A stretch of 39,140 nucleotides of DNA from Phycisphaerales bacterium. Its GTDB lineage: Bacteria; Planctomycetota; Phycisphaerae; Phycisphaerales; SM1A02. This document shows positions 25,311 through 32,824 of this stretch, piece after piece. The position numbers were made by a program, and so were the translations under genes. The notes beneath the pieces were generated by a model that ran no database searches, was not told the DNA's origin, and saw only the letters and a list, made by a program, of their open reading frames with translations. Location: assembly GCA_028823105.1 (NCBI GenBank), contig JAPKCC010000020.1:1-39140 (forward strand), given 5' to 3'. Numbering within the stretch: position 1 is the first letter of the stretch; the number at the start of each line of letters is the position of its first letter.

Positions 25311-25626
25311 GTTGTGAAGATTATCGCACCTCCGACGACTCCGGGGGAGATTGAAACTATCCGCTTCAGACGCAACTCAGACCCGATCTTCTGCGAACTG
25401 ACCTCTTGGTAGAACCAATCCCCTTTCTCGAACGTCAAACAACTGGACCAAGCAGTTCGATTCTCCGGGTAGAAAAAGATTATCGGTTCCATATTTCGCG
25501 CCTCCACCTTGACCCGGAAGCCCTTTGTAATACCCTCTTCAGGGGGTATTTCGACCCAACCTGCCGTGGCCACGCAGGCTCAGATCCAGTCGCGAGCATG
25601 ATCCCCCCAACGGTGATTCAGATCCC
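25311..25626. other. 316-bp divergent intergenic region with an inverted repeat
   Basis: This A+T-richer gap separates the lipoprotein (minus) and cytochrome (plus) genes. It holds the lipoprotein -10 candidate and a 7-bp inverted repeat, AATACCC (25529-25535) and GGGTATT (25544-25550), separated by 8 nt. A shorter repeat TTGGT-AGA-ACCAA lies at 25406-25418. I find no convincing sigma-70 promoter for the cytochrome: TTGACC at 25509 is followed by TAATAC after only 13 nt. A minus-strand frame of about 85 codons crosses the gap but enters the lipoprotein gene out of frame and is not called. Confidence 0.5.
25318..25325 (-). promoter_or_regulatory. Candidate -10 element of lipoprotein gene (leaderless layout)
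   Basis: On the minus strand GATAAT (5/6 to TATAAT) ends 9 nt before the ATG at 25310, and the overlapping TAATCT ends 7 nt before it. No Shine-Dalgarno is visible. Confidence 0.4.
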
Positions 25627-27594
25627 ATGATTCAAAGATTCCTCGATATGAACCGCAAGCCCCGGTTGATCACATCCATCTTCATTGGATCGATCGTGGT
25701 GACCGCGATGGTGGTCCCGCTGGCAACCGCCGCCAAGGGTGGCGGCCGAGGAGATCAACAGAAGACGCTCCCGACATCACTCGAAGACTTCATGGCCCCT
25801 GGGACGCAGCCCAATTCCGACACGAACGAGTTCCGAGGCATCGTCTCGTCGGTGAACTGCATGTTCTGCCACGCCGATTACGGCCTCGAGACCCCTCCCT
25901 ACGACACTTGGGTCGTCAGCCTGATGGCCCAGTCCGCCCGGGACCCCGTCTTCCATGCCGCCTTCACCATCGCGAATCAGGACGCGGACAAGGCCGGCTC
26001 GTTCTGCATCCGTTGCCATGTTCCCGCGGCGCACTATCGCGGCGACGGTGATTCCTCCGAGATCCCAGAGTTCGACGTCGAGATGATGGACGGCATCAAC
26101 TGCCACTTCTGCCACCGCGTGGTCAATCCCGCCGGCGGCGCGATGGGATACGAAGGCGATATCGCCGATCCAGATACGGCGATCCTCGCGGATCTCGCCG
26201 CCGCAGGACACCTGCCCGTCTCGATCGGCAACGGCCAGAACATCGTCGATCCGGACGATGTCCGCCGGGGTCCCTACGACGACGTCCCGGCCAACTATCA
26301 CGGATACGACCAAGACGGTGTGCAGATCCGAATCGTCACGTCACCGTTCCACCGGGACAGCGCGTTCTGTGGCAGCTGTCACGATGTGAGCAACCCGGTC
26401 TTCGTCCTCGACACCGCTTCCGGACAGGGTGAGCTCTCGGTGATGGGCACGGAACACCCGACCCACGACATCTACGACATGGTTGCAGAGCAGCGAACCT
26501 ACTCCGAGTGGCTCAACAGTGATTTCGCCGACGGCGGCGTGGTCTTCGAAGATGGCCGATTCGGCGGCGCGCTCCCCGATGACGCCGCGATCTCCAGTTG
26601 CCAGAACTGCCACATGCCCATCCAGGTCGGTGGCGCCTGCAGCTTCTATGAAGGCCCCCCATTCTTCGAACGTCCTGACGTCGGCGCCCACGCCTTTGCG
26701 GGTGGAAACACCTGGGTGCTCGACGCGATCGCGGAAGCGGCCGGCATGGATGCCGAGTACTACGGTCTCACCGAAGATCGCCTCGACGCCGCCAACGCTC
26801 GCACCGCGCAGATGCTCCGCGATGCCAGCGACATGGAACTCGTGGTCAATGGCGATTCCCTCGACGTCCGAATCATCAACCAGGGCGGGCACAAACTCCC
26901 GACCGGATACAGCGAAGGCCGCCGGATGTGGCTCAATGTTCGATTCTTGGACGCCAATGGCGACCTCGTCATCGAACACGGCGCCTACGACCTGGACACC
27001 GCGGAACTCCATGAGACCGACACCAAGGTCTACGAGAAGACGATGGGCATCAGCGCAGACCTTGCGAAGGTGGTCAACCTCCCGGCCGGCGAGTCGACCC
27101 ACCTGGCCTTGAACAACGAGGTGCTCTTCGACAATCGGATTCCGGCCCGCGGATTCACCAACGCAGCCTACGCCGCGTTTGGCGGTGCTCCGATGGGCGC
27201 CATCTACGAGGACGGCCAGTACTGGGATGACACTTCCTTCGACGTTCCCGAGGGAGCTGCCGAAGCCGTGGCGACCCTTTACTTCCAGACCAGTTCCCGC
27301 GAGTACATGGAGTTTCTCCGCGACGCCAACGTCACCGATGACCGCGGCCAGGTCGCCTACGACCTCTGGGTCTCCAACGGCAAGAGCGCCCCACTGGCGA
27401 TGGACGTGATGAGCATCGCACTCGTCACGGAAGTGCCCGGCGATCTCAACGGCGATGGATACGTGTCCGGCGCCGACGTTGGTTTACTGCTGGTCCAATG
27501 GGGACCGTGCAAGGGTTGCAGCGCTGATTTCAACGGCGATAACATCGTGGACGGCGCCGACTTCGGCATCCTCCTGACGTACTGGTTCGGTTGA
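25627..27594 (+). CDS. Secreted pentaheme c-type cytochrome with C-terminal dockerin-like repeats
   Basis: Exported electron-transfer protein of 655 aa. A signal peptide is visible (ITSIFIGSIVVTAMVVPLATA), then five CxxCH haem sites with Cys at residues 78 (CMFCH), 127 (CIRCH), 159 (CHFCH), 248 (CGSCH) and 325 (CQNCH), resembling multihaem cytochromes of the c554 or NrfA-like type. The C-terminal half has no further haem sites and reads as a beta-rich domain (LNVRFLDANGDLVIEHG). The last 50 residues hold two calcium-loop repeats (DLNGDGYVSGAD and DFNGDNIVDGAD), as in type I dockerins and common planctomycete C-termini. The start could be ATG 25627 or ATG 25648; neither has a clear ribosome-binding site. 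Redox partner and electron acceptor are unknown. Confidence 0.9.
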   Translation: MIQRFLDMNRKPRLITSIFIGSIVVTAMVVPLATAAKGGGRGDQQKTLPTSLEDFMAPGTQPNSDTNEFRGIVSSVNCMFCHADYGLETPPYDTWVVSLMAQSARDPVFHAAFTIANQDADKAGSFCIRCHVPAAHYRGDGDSSEIPEFDVEMMDGINCHFCHRVVNPAGGAMGYEGDIADPDTAILADLAAAGHLPVSIGNGQNIVDPDDVRRGPYDDVPANYHGYDQDGVQIRIVTSPFHRDSAFCGSCHDVSNPVFVLDTASGQGELSVMGTEHPTHDIYDMVAEQRTYSEWLNSDFADGGVVFEDGRFGGALPDDAAISSCQNCHMPIQVGGACSFYEGPPFFERPDVGAHAFAGGNTWVLDAIAEAAGMDAEYYGLTEDRLDAANARTAQMLRDASDMELVVNGDSLDVRIINQGGHKLPTGYSEGRRMWLNVRFLDANGDLVIEHGAYDLDTAELHETDTKVYEKTMGISADLAKVVNLPAGESTHLALNNEVLFDNRIPARGFTNAAYAAFGGAPMGAIYEDGQYWDDTSFDVPEGAAEAVATLYFQTSSREYMEFLRDANVTDDRGQVAYDLWVSNGKSAPLAMDVMSIALVTEVPGDLNGDGYVSGADVGLLLVQWGPCKGCSADFNGDNIVDGADFGILLTYWFG

Positions 27595-27610
27595 TACGTC
27601 CAACGAATGC

Positions 27611-27717
27611 AATCGGCCTCGGTATCTCACTCCATGAGATGCCGAGAGATGCCATGAGATGCCATGAGATGCCATGAGATGCCGAGAGATGCCGAGAGAT
27701 GCCGAGGCCGGTTTTTT
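27611..27717 (+). terminator. Intrinsic terminator with a repeat-filled loop
   Basis: The left arm 27611-27628 (AATCGGCCTCGGTATCTC) pairs with the right arm 27696-27713 over 18 positions, including two G-U pairs, and the right arm runs into six Ts at 27712-27717. It starts 17 nt after the cytochrome stop. The 67-nt loop consists mostly of a 10-bp tandem repeat. On the minus strand there is no T-tract, so it should not terminate the convergent ABC permease. Confidence 0.8.
27634..27703 (+). repeat. Seven tandem copies of a 10-bp unit
   Basis: Consensus RWGAGATGCC, in order: ATGAGATGCC, GAGAGATGCC, ATGAGATGCC three times, GAGAGATGCC twice. A partial unit GAGGCC follows. The unit shares GAGATGCC with the right arm of the surrounding terminator, so the array looks like slippage copies of that arm. 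Confidence 0.95.
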
Positions 27718-27762
27718 CGTATTCGCAGGCGAACGTGTTGCGACGATCGCCACGCTTCGGGG

Positions 27763-29577
27763 TCAGCGGGTCCCGGCGAGTCGGCGGACGGTCATCATGA
27801 ACGACCGCTTCATGCTCGCATGCATTCCAAACACGATGAAGCCGTAGAGGACTGCCGCGACGGCAGCTCCGATCAACATCGAAAGCCCTCCGACATCCCC
27901 TTCGCGGACCGTCTCGGAGATCGTTGCTTCGGGGAGAAAAGCCGCCCCAACCAAGTTGAACGGACTGATCGCGGAAACCGCTGAACCAAGAAACGGAATG
28001 CCGTTTCCACTTGCAAAACCGCAGAGCCCGATCACCCCGGTCACGGCAAAGACCACCATCACCGCCGCCACCACCGAGCCGATCGTGCCCTTGCTTCGAA
28101 TCGACCATTGCAAGCCGACCATCACGGTGAAAGCGACGAACGCCGGCATGAGCAGCGTCATGCCGAAGACGGCGCCCCAGTTGAGAAGCGGCACCGACTC
28201 TGACGCCGTACCCACCGAAACGACCGCGATCGTGGCTTCGGGCCTGGCCAGCGCGTAGATCCAGGCGATCAACATGCAGACCACGGGGACCACGAGCATC
28301 GGCAACAGGTACTGGATGAGCCCGCGGAGTTTTCCGGCGATATAGGGACCGGGCTGGATGGGCGTGGTGAGAATGAGGTCCAGCGTGCCATCCTCACGTT
28401 CTCGACTCACCGCGGTGGCACTCATGTTGACCGCCGCCAGCACCACGATGGTGATCTCCGCGGCGACAATGGCCAGCAGGGTCACGCGAAGATCCATGAT
28501 GGTCATCGCACCGACATGGAAGATCCAAAGCGAGACCAGCGTCGCCGTCGCTCCGGCCGCAATGAACCCCCACCGTCCGATCACACCCGCCAACGAGAGC
28601 GTGCGCGAACTCGTCTCACGCCAGGCGATCGGATTCTGACTCGGCACCCGCGGCGCCCGGCCTTCGCCTTCGGCGCCGCCCAGTCGAAGCATCGTTCGGT
28701 ACCAGGGCGTCTGTCCGGCCTTGGCGCCGATCACTCGAAGTCGCAGCGTGGAATATGCGACCAGGAATACACTCAGGAGGATCGAAGACCAGACGAAAGC
28801 GCTGACCGGAGAGCCGAGCCACCAGCGACGCAGTACCGATCCGTCGACGTCGGACTCGACCGGTACGTAACTGTTGCTCAACAGCAGGCTTTCCAGCGCC
28901 AGAAAAGGATTCAATGGCGTCATGATCGTCGTGGCGGACGCCAGACTTCCGACGGAGACGGGCGTCCGAAGCCGATTGTCGATCAACCAAGTCAGAAACA
29001 GGTAGACGACGACCGAGACGTAGAAGGCGAATACCGCCCGCCGACCCGCCGTTCGAGTCACGCTAAGCGTGACGGCGACCGACGCCACGACCAGAGCGCT
29101 GCATCCTGCAACGAAGTAGCTCAGCACGATCGATTCGCCGGGGACGCCACCGAAGGATTGGATGAAGAGGAACAAGGGGAGCGACGAGAAGAGCAATGCG
29201 AGGATGAAGAAGAGTCGCCCGAACAGGTTGCCTAGGACGATCTGCATCGAGTTCAAAGGCGTGGTGAGGAGGATGTCCCACGTCCGTGGGTTGGCCTCCT
29301 GCGCGATCGCACCGGCCATGAAGACTGGCGTCAACAGACAGATCAGCAAGACCTGCCCGAACGCCACGATCGTGAATGCAGAAGCGCCACGTTGGGCCAA
29401 CTCACGAAGACTTGCCGCCGGCCCGAGCAAGGCCAGAAGGAGGGAGGCGATCAGAATGGCGAGATAGCCGCTTCGCAGGTAGAGGTGCCGGATTCGAGTC
29501 GATCCACCCTGAATGAGCCGAACGCAGATCGGATTGGTGAGAAGGAGACTGAGGAACCACTCGATGGGAGCTGGCAT
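27763..29577 (-). CDS. ABC-2 type transporter permease (long, two-half form)
   Basis: Membrane protein of 604 aa with two sets of about six hydrophobic helices, each set containing an ABC-2-type signature: NPRTWDILLTTPLNSMQIVLGN in the first half and SREREDGTLDLILTTPIQPG in the second (both quoted in part elsewhere as DILLTTP and DLILTTP). The repeat of this signature suggests a fused or duplicated permease. Such proteins export lipids, polysaccharide or drugs together with a separate ATPase, but none is adjacent: downstream is the terminator region and upstream the long non-coding gap. The ATG at 29577 has an AAGGAT-like site about 10 nt upstream. Cargo is unknown. Confidence 0.8.
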   Translation of the reverse strand: MPAPIEWFLSLLLTNPICVRLIQGGSTRIRHLYLRSGYLAILIASLLLALLGPAASLRELAQRGASAFTIVAFGQVLLICLLTPVFMAGAIAQEANPRTWDILLTTPLNSMQIVLGNLFGRLFFILALLFSSLPLFLFIQSFGGVPGESIVLSYFVAGCSALVVASVAVTLSVTRTAGRRAVFAFYVSVVVYLFLTWLIDNRLRTPVSVGSLASATTIMTPLNPFLALESLLLSNSYVPVESDVDGSVLRRWWLGSPVSAFVWSSILLSVFLVAYSTLRLRVIGAKAGQTPWYRTMLRLGGAEGEGRAPRVPSQNPIAWRETSSRTLSLAGVIGRWGFIAAGATATLVSLWIFHVGAMTIMDLRVTLLAIVAAEITIVVLAAVNMSATAVSREREDGTLDLILTTPIQPGPYIAGKLRGLIQYLLPMLVVPVVCMLIAWIYALARPEATIAVVSVGTASESVPLLNWGAVFGMTLLMPAFVAFTVMVGLQWSIRSKGTIGSVVAAVMVVFAVTGVIGLCGFASGNGIPFLGSAVSAISPFNLVGAAFLPEATISETVREGDVGGLSMLIGAAVAAVLYGFIVFGMHASMKRSFMMTVRRLAGTR

Positions 29578-29667
29578 GGCGACACGATCCTTGAATCAGA
29601 GCTCGAATTCGATTCGGGCGCTCAAAAAGTGCGATCTCCGACGCTCAGCGCCGAAATCGGCTGGCTC

Positions 29668-29695
29668 TTGACAGCCTCGATCGCTCGGCAATACT
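29668..29695 (+). promoter_or_regulatory. Candidate sigma-70-type promoter for the rny leader
   Basis: TTGACA (perfect -35) at 29668-29673, a 16-nt spacer and AATACT (4/6) at 29690-29695. It would start RNA near 29702, giving a leader of about 516 nt before rny. This is the only perfect -35 hexamer I found in an intergenic region of the window. Confidence 0.45.
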
Positions 29696-30166
29696 ACAGG
29701 GGCATTCCCGGTACGGCCCGCGTGGCGGACCGCCGGTTCATACGGCAATCCCGGCCTGGTGGCTGGGTGACGTCCGATCTCTCGTTCGACGGTTTGAATT
29801 CGCGCTTCTGCCATCTTTTGGCCGAATGCCGAGGAGAACGTTGGACGACAGGTCCCCGAACTCACGGTGGTTTTAGTCCTCCTGAGTGCGATTCGCTCGA
29901 TCAAGAGAGCGAAGGCGACCTGAATAGATTGATCTTTGATTTCTGCGTGTTCAGCGAGTATCCCCTCTCACCGACCGGAGTCATTTAGAGCCGAGCAATG
30001 ACCTTTCCTGCTCGAAGACCACGTTCTCCCGAATTGGCCCGACAGAGCATTATTCACTTTCGTTTTGGCCCATTTCACATGGTCTGCTCCATCGATATCC
30101 GGTCGAGCTCGAAGAAATCTTCGAGCAGAATTCCGCTGAACGACTGAAATTAGAGCCTCGTCACCT

Positions 30167-30213
30167 TCCGCTCAAGACTTCTCAGTCTTGAATGGCCGTT
30201 TCTGAGCGGAGAG
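30167..30213 (+). promoter_or_regulatory. Nested hairpin covering the rny ribosome-binding site
   Basis: TCCGCTCA (30167-30174) can pair with TGAGCGGA (30203-30210), whose last three bases belong to the Shine-Dalgarno GGAGAG (30208-30213), 4 nt before the ATG at 30218. Inside it CAAGACT (30173-30179) pairs with AGTCTTG (30184-30190) around TCTC. The two helices share two bases, so they stack with slight adjustment. This arrangement would hide the ribosome-binding site. Confidence 0.6.
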
Positions 30214-30217
30214 TGAC

Positions 30218-31807
30218 ATGTTCCAACACCCCATAATTCTCGCGATCGAAGCCCAGGACCTGGCGATTGCCGGTGGTGCTGCCGCCATCGGAGCGATCGC
30301 CGCCTGGCTGTTCATCGCAGCCACCACCGCCAAGTCCATCTCAACGGCCAAGGCCGAGGCTGGGACCATCGTCGAAGCAGCCCGGAGCGAGGCTCAAGCC
30401 GCCGCTCGGGCCATCGAGGCTGAAACTGAGGCCACGGTGCAAGAACGTCGGAAAGCCGTCGAGAAGGACGCTACGGAGATTCTCCGCGATGCCAAGGAGG
30501 CCCAAGCCCGGGCAAACAAGCGGGAGGAGACGCTGGACAACAAACTCTCGCAATTGACCCGCCGGGAAGAGAAATTTGAGGTCAAGGAGGGCCGTCTCGA
30601 GGACCTCACCACCGAGCGGGAGGCGTTGGTCGCGAAGGCAGCCAAGGCTGCTGAAGATCTCAAGGACCGCCTCGCCGCGGCCGCTGATATGAGTCGAGAA
30701 GAAGCAAGATCGCATCTTTTCGAGGAAATTCGGCTCGATTCCCAGCATGAAGCCGCCAAGATCGAGCAAGAAGTCATCGAGGAAGCGGAGAATAACGCCC
30801 GTGATAAGAGCCGTGAAATCACGCTCCTGGCCATCCAGCGGTACGCCGCCGAGAATGTCAGTGATTCCACCGTTCGCGCGGTGAAAATCCCATCGGATGA
30901 CCTCAAGGGGCGAATCATCGGCCGCGAAGGTCGAAACATCCGAGCCCTCGAAAAGGCGACTGGCGCCGACATCATGGTCGACGATACGCCCGGCGTCATC
31001 AGCGTCTCCTGTTTCGACCGAGTCCGACAGGCGATCGCGGCCGAGAGCCTTCAGAAGCTCGTGGCAGACGGGCGAGTCCATCCCTCACGGATCGAAGAGG
31101 TCGTCGCCCAGACCAAGCGCGACATCGAGGAGCGAATCAAGCAAACCGGGCAGGACGCCTTGGTGGAAGCCAACATTCGTGGCGTCCATCCCAAGATCGC
31201 CGAAGCGATGGGCAAGATGCAGTTCCGAACGAGTTACGGCCAGAACATCCTTCGCCACTCGATCGAAGTCGCCTTCCTCTGCCAGATGATCGCCGACCAA
31301 CTCGGCCTCGATGGCACGATCGCCCGACGTTGCGGTTTCCTCCATGACATCGGGAAGGCGATGGACCACGAAATGGAAGGCGGCCACCCCGCCATCGGCA
31401 TGGAATTCGCCAGGAAGTTCGGCGAGAAGTCCGAGGCGGTCCTGAATGCGATCGGCGGCCACCACAGCGATATCCCGGCGACGACGCCGTACACCGCGAT
31501 CGTCATGGCAGCCGATGCCGTCAGTGGCGCTCGACCCGGTGCCCGACGCGAATCGATGGAGATGTACGTCAAGCGGCTCGAGCAACTCGAGGGAATCGCG
31601 ACCGAACAGCCGTTCGTCGACGAAGCTCATGCCATTCAAGCGGGGCGCGAAGTCCGCGTCATCCTCGATGCGAAGAGAGCCGACGATGCCACGGCTCATA
31701 AGATCGCCAGAGATGTTGCCAAGCGGATCGAGGACGAAATGACCTTCCCAGGCGAGATCAAGGTCACGGTACTTCGAGAGGTGCGAGCAGAAGCCATCGC
31801 CAGATAG
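30218..31807 (+). CDS. rny: Ribonuclease Y
   Basis: Membrane-anchored endoribonuclease initiating mRNA decay. Seen in order: an N-terminal hydrophobic helix (about residues 12-32, AIAGGAAAIGAIAAWLFIA), a long Ala/Glu/Lys/Arg coiled coil (about 40-190), a KH RNA-binding domain with GRIIGREGRNIRALE near 230-245, and an HD domain with catalytic H376-D377 in FLHDIGKAMDHE and the downstream GGHHSDIP. At 529 aa it is full length. GGAGAG lies 4 nt before the ATG but is predicted to be in a hairpin. A zinc-ribbon membrane protein follows 8 nt later and is probably co-transcribed. Confidence 0.97.
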   Translation: MFQHPIILAIEAQDLAIAGGAAAIGAIAAWLFIAATTAKSISTAKAEAGTIVEAARSEAQAAARAIEAETEATVQERRKAVEKDATEILRDAKEAQARANKREETLDNKLSQLTRREEKFEVKEGRLEDLTTEREALVAKAAKAAEDLKDRLAAAADMSREEARSHLFEEIRLDSQHEAAKIEQEVIEEAENNARDKSREITLLAIQRYAAENVSDSTVRAVKIPSDDLKGRIIGREGRNIRALEKATGADIMVDDTPGVISVSCFDRVRQAIAAESLQKLVADGRVHPSRIEEVVAQTKRDIEERIKQTGQDALVEANIRGVHPKIAEAMGKMQFRTSYGQNILRHSIEVAFLCQMIADQLGLDGTIARRCGFLHDIGKAMDHEMEGGHPAIGMEFARKFGEKSEAVLNAIGGHHSDIPATTPYTAIVMAADAVSGARPGARRESMEMYVKRLEQLEGIATEQPFVDEAHAIQAGREVRVILDAKRADDATAHKIARDVAKRIEDEMTFPGEIKVTVLREVRAEAIAR

Positions 31808-31815
31808 GACTTCCG

Positions 31816-32790
31816 ATGATGCGTGATGCAGGGAACGCCGCGATCAGCGATTCCGGGAACGACGCCATGCTCGCCGGGGTCGTCGAGAAGTGGCCCGTTG
31901 ATCCGCGGAAAGCCGGGGATGCCGTTCTTCAGTATCGAACGATGCCCCTCTTTACCATCGCCTTGAAGGGAGTCGCCGGGCTGATCCTCCTCACCCTGGC
32001 GATCATCACGATCTTCGGGGCCTGGAATTCGCTCGGGCTCCCCGAGGCCCATCCTGCCTTCGGATACATCCTGCTCGTCGTGGCGGCCATCATCCCCTTT
32101 GAGTTGGGCCGCCAGTTCCGCGTTCGAAGACGCATGCGGTGGGTCACCCTCGCCCTCTCCGAGCATGGCACTTCAACCTGCCCGCAGTGCGGGACCGTGC
32201 CATTCGAAGCCGCGTCGTGTTGCCGGCTCGCCCCGGAAGGATGGTCACGGCTGGACCTTTACGGCTTCTGGCACGAAATCGGGGCTAAGAGACGTGACCC
32301 TCCCGTCGGAGGGACTCGAACCCTGCGCGACCTGGGGATTACCACCCGCCGGTCTCGATCCGAAGCCGAGCGGACCAAGGAGGCATGGCAGCGCGGCCGC
32401 GGGCGACTCGGAACCTCCTTGAAGCAGCCCCTTGCGAAGCCGGGGCAGCAGTCGATTCGATTGATCCTCGGGTGGTGGAAGGCACTCTGGCCCCTGCTCT
32501 TCGTTCCCATCGCAGTCGTGGCCGTGGTCCCGCTCGTCACCCGAGGCGGACCGATCGGCGCGGGAAGCCTGGTGTTCCCAGGGCTGATCGGCATCGCCGC
32601 GATCTGGGGCATCCGCGAGTCGATCAAGCGACTCCGATCGATCCCACGGGCGGGTGGCCGGACTTTGCCGCGATGTGCCGGGTGCGGATATCGACTCCAT
32701 CCTCCGTTCCCGGATCGATGTCCCGAGTGTGGCGAGAACCTCGACGAGCCAGAAGCGGTATCCCTCCTGCCTCAGCCGCGGGACGAATGA
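31816..32790 (+). CDS. Membrane protein with two zinc ribbons, unknown function
   Basis: 324 aa with two pairs of hydrophobic helices (about residues 48-95 and 220-265). A first Cys cluster, STCPQCGTVPFEAASCC, follows the first helix pair; a C-terminal zinc ribbon, CAGCGYRL with CPECG after 11 residues, closes the protein. Such four-Cys ribbon membrane proteins are common in planctomycetes and have no established role. The middle (residues about 150-215) is very basic. It lies 8 nt downstream of rny and reads as its operon partner, which raises a possible link to RNA or ribosome-associated membrane processes, but this is speculation. ATG 31816 and 31819 are adjacent alternatives. Confidence 0.8.
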   Translation: MMRDAGNAAISDSGNDAMLAGVVEKWPVDPRKAGDAVLQYRTMPLFTIALKGVAGLILLTLAIITIFGAWNSLGLPEAHPAFGYILLVVAAIIPFELGRQFRVRRRMRWVTLALSEHGTSTCPQCGTVPFEAASCCRLAPEGWSRLDLYGFWHEIGAKRRDPPVGGTRTLRDLGITTRRSRSEAERTKEAWQRGRGRLGTSLKQPLAKPGQQSIRLILGWWKALWPLLFVPIAVVAVVPLVTRGGPIGAGSLVFPGLIGIAAIWGIRESIKRLRSIPRAGGRTLPRCAGCGYRLHPPFPDRCPECGENLDEPEAVSLLPQPRDE

Positions 32791-32824
32791 ACTCATCACA
32801 ACGGGACCGGGAACGCAATCTCGC

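Larger units (their letters stand above)
29578..30217 (+). other. 640-bp non-coding region upstream of rny with several hairpins
   Basis: The longest gap in the window. No frame across it has a credible start, ribosome-binding site and recognisable protein. It contains a TTGACA promoter candidate (29668), a 7-bp hairpin TTCGCTC/GAGCGAA (29892-29913), a 6-bp pair CGAGCA/TGCTCG (29992-30014), an 8-bp hairpin GCTCGAAG/CTTCGAGC with loop AAAT (30107-30126), and the nested structure at the rny ribosome-binding site. It may be a long 5' leader of rny or hold a separate small RNA; I do not recognise a known RNA family such as tmRNA, RNase P or SRP RNA. Confidence 0.6.

Noticed and set aside
25509-25533. 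TTGACC ... TAATAC as a promoter for the cytochrome
   Set aside because: The spacer is only 13 nt, too short for a sigma-70-type promoter.
25058-25573. Minus-strand frame beginning MATAGWVEIPPEEG in the divergent gap
   Set aside because: The first 85 codons look protein-like by eye, but the frame then runs out of phase through the lipoprotein gene, has no ribosome-binding site, and I recognise no family.
27595-27762. CRISPR array or coding repeats in the GAGATGCC region
   Set aside because: Units are 10 bp, directly adjacent and without spacers; they sit in the loop of a terminator and no start codon context supports translation.
29786-29806. T-arm-like string GGTTTGAATTC
   Set aside because: It lacks the invariant C56 of tRNA T-loops, and no acceptor or anticodon arm is found around it.
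29392-29988. Plus-strand frame entering the rny upstream region
   Set aside because: Its first third is antisense to the ABC permease, it has no start signal, and the part in the gap shows no domain; the region is better read as non-coding.
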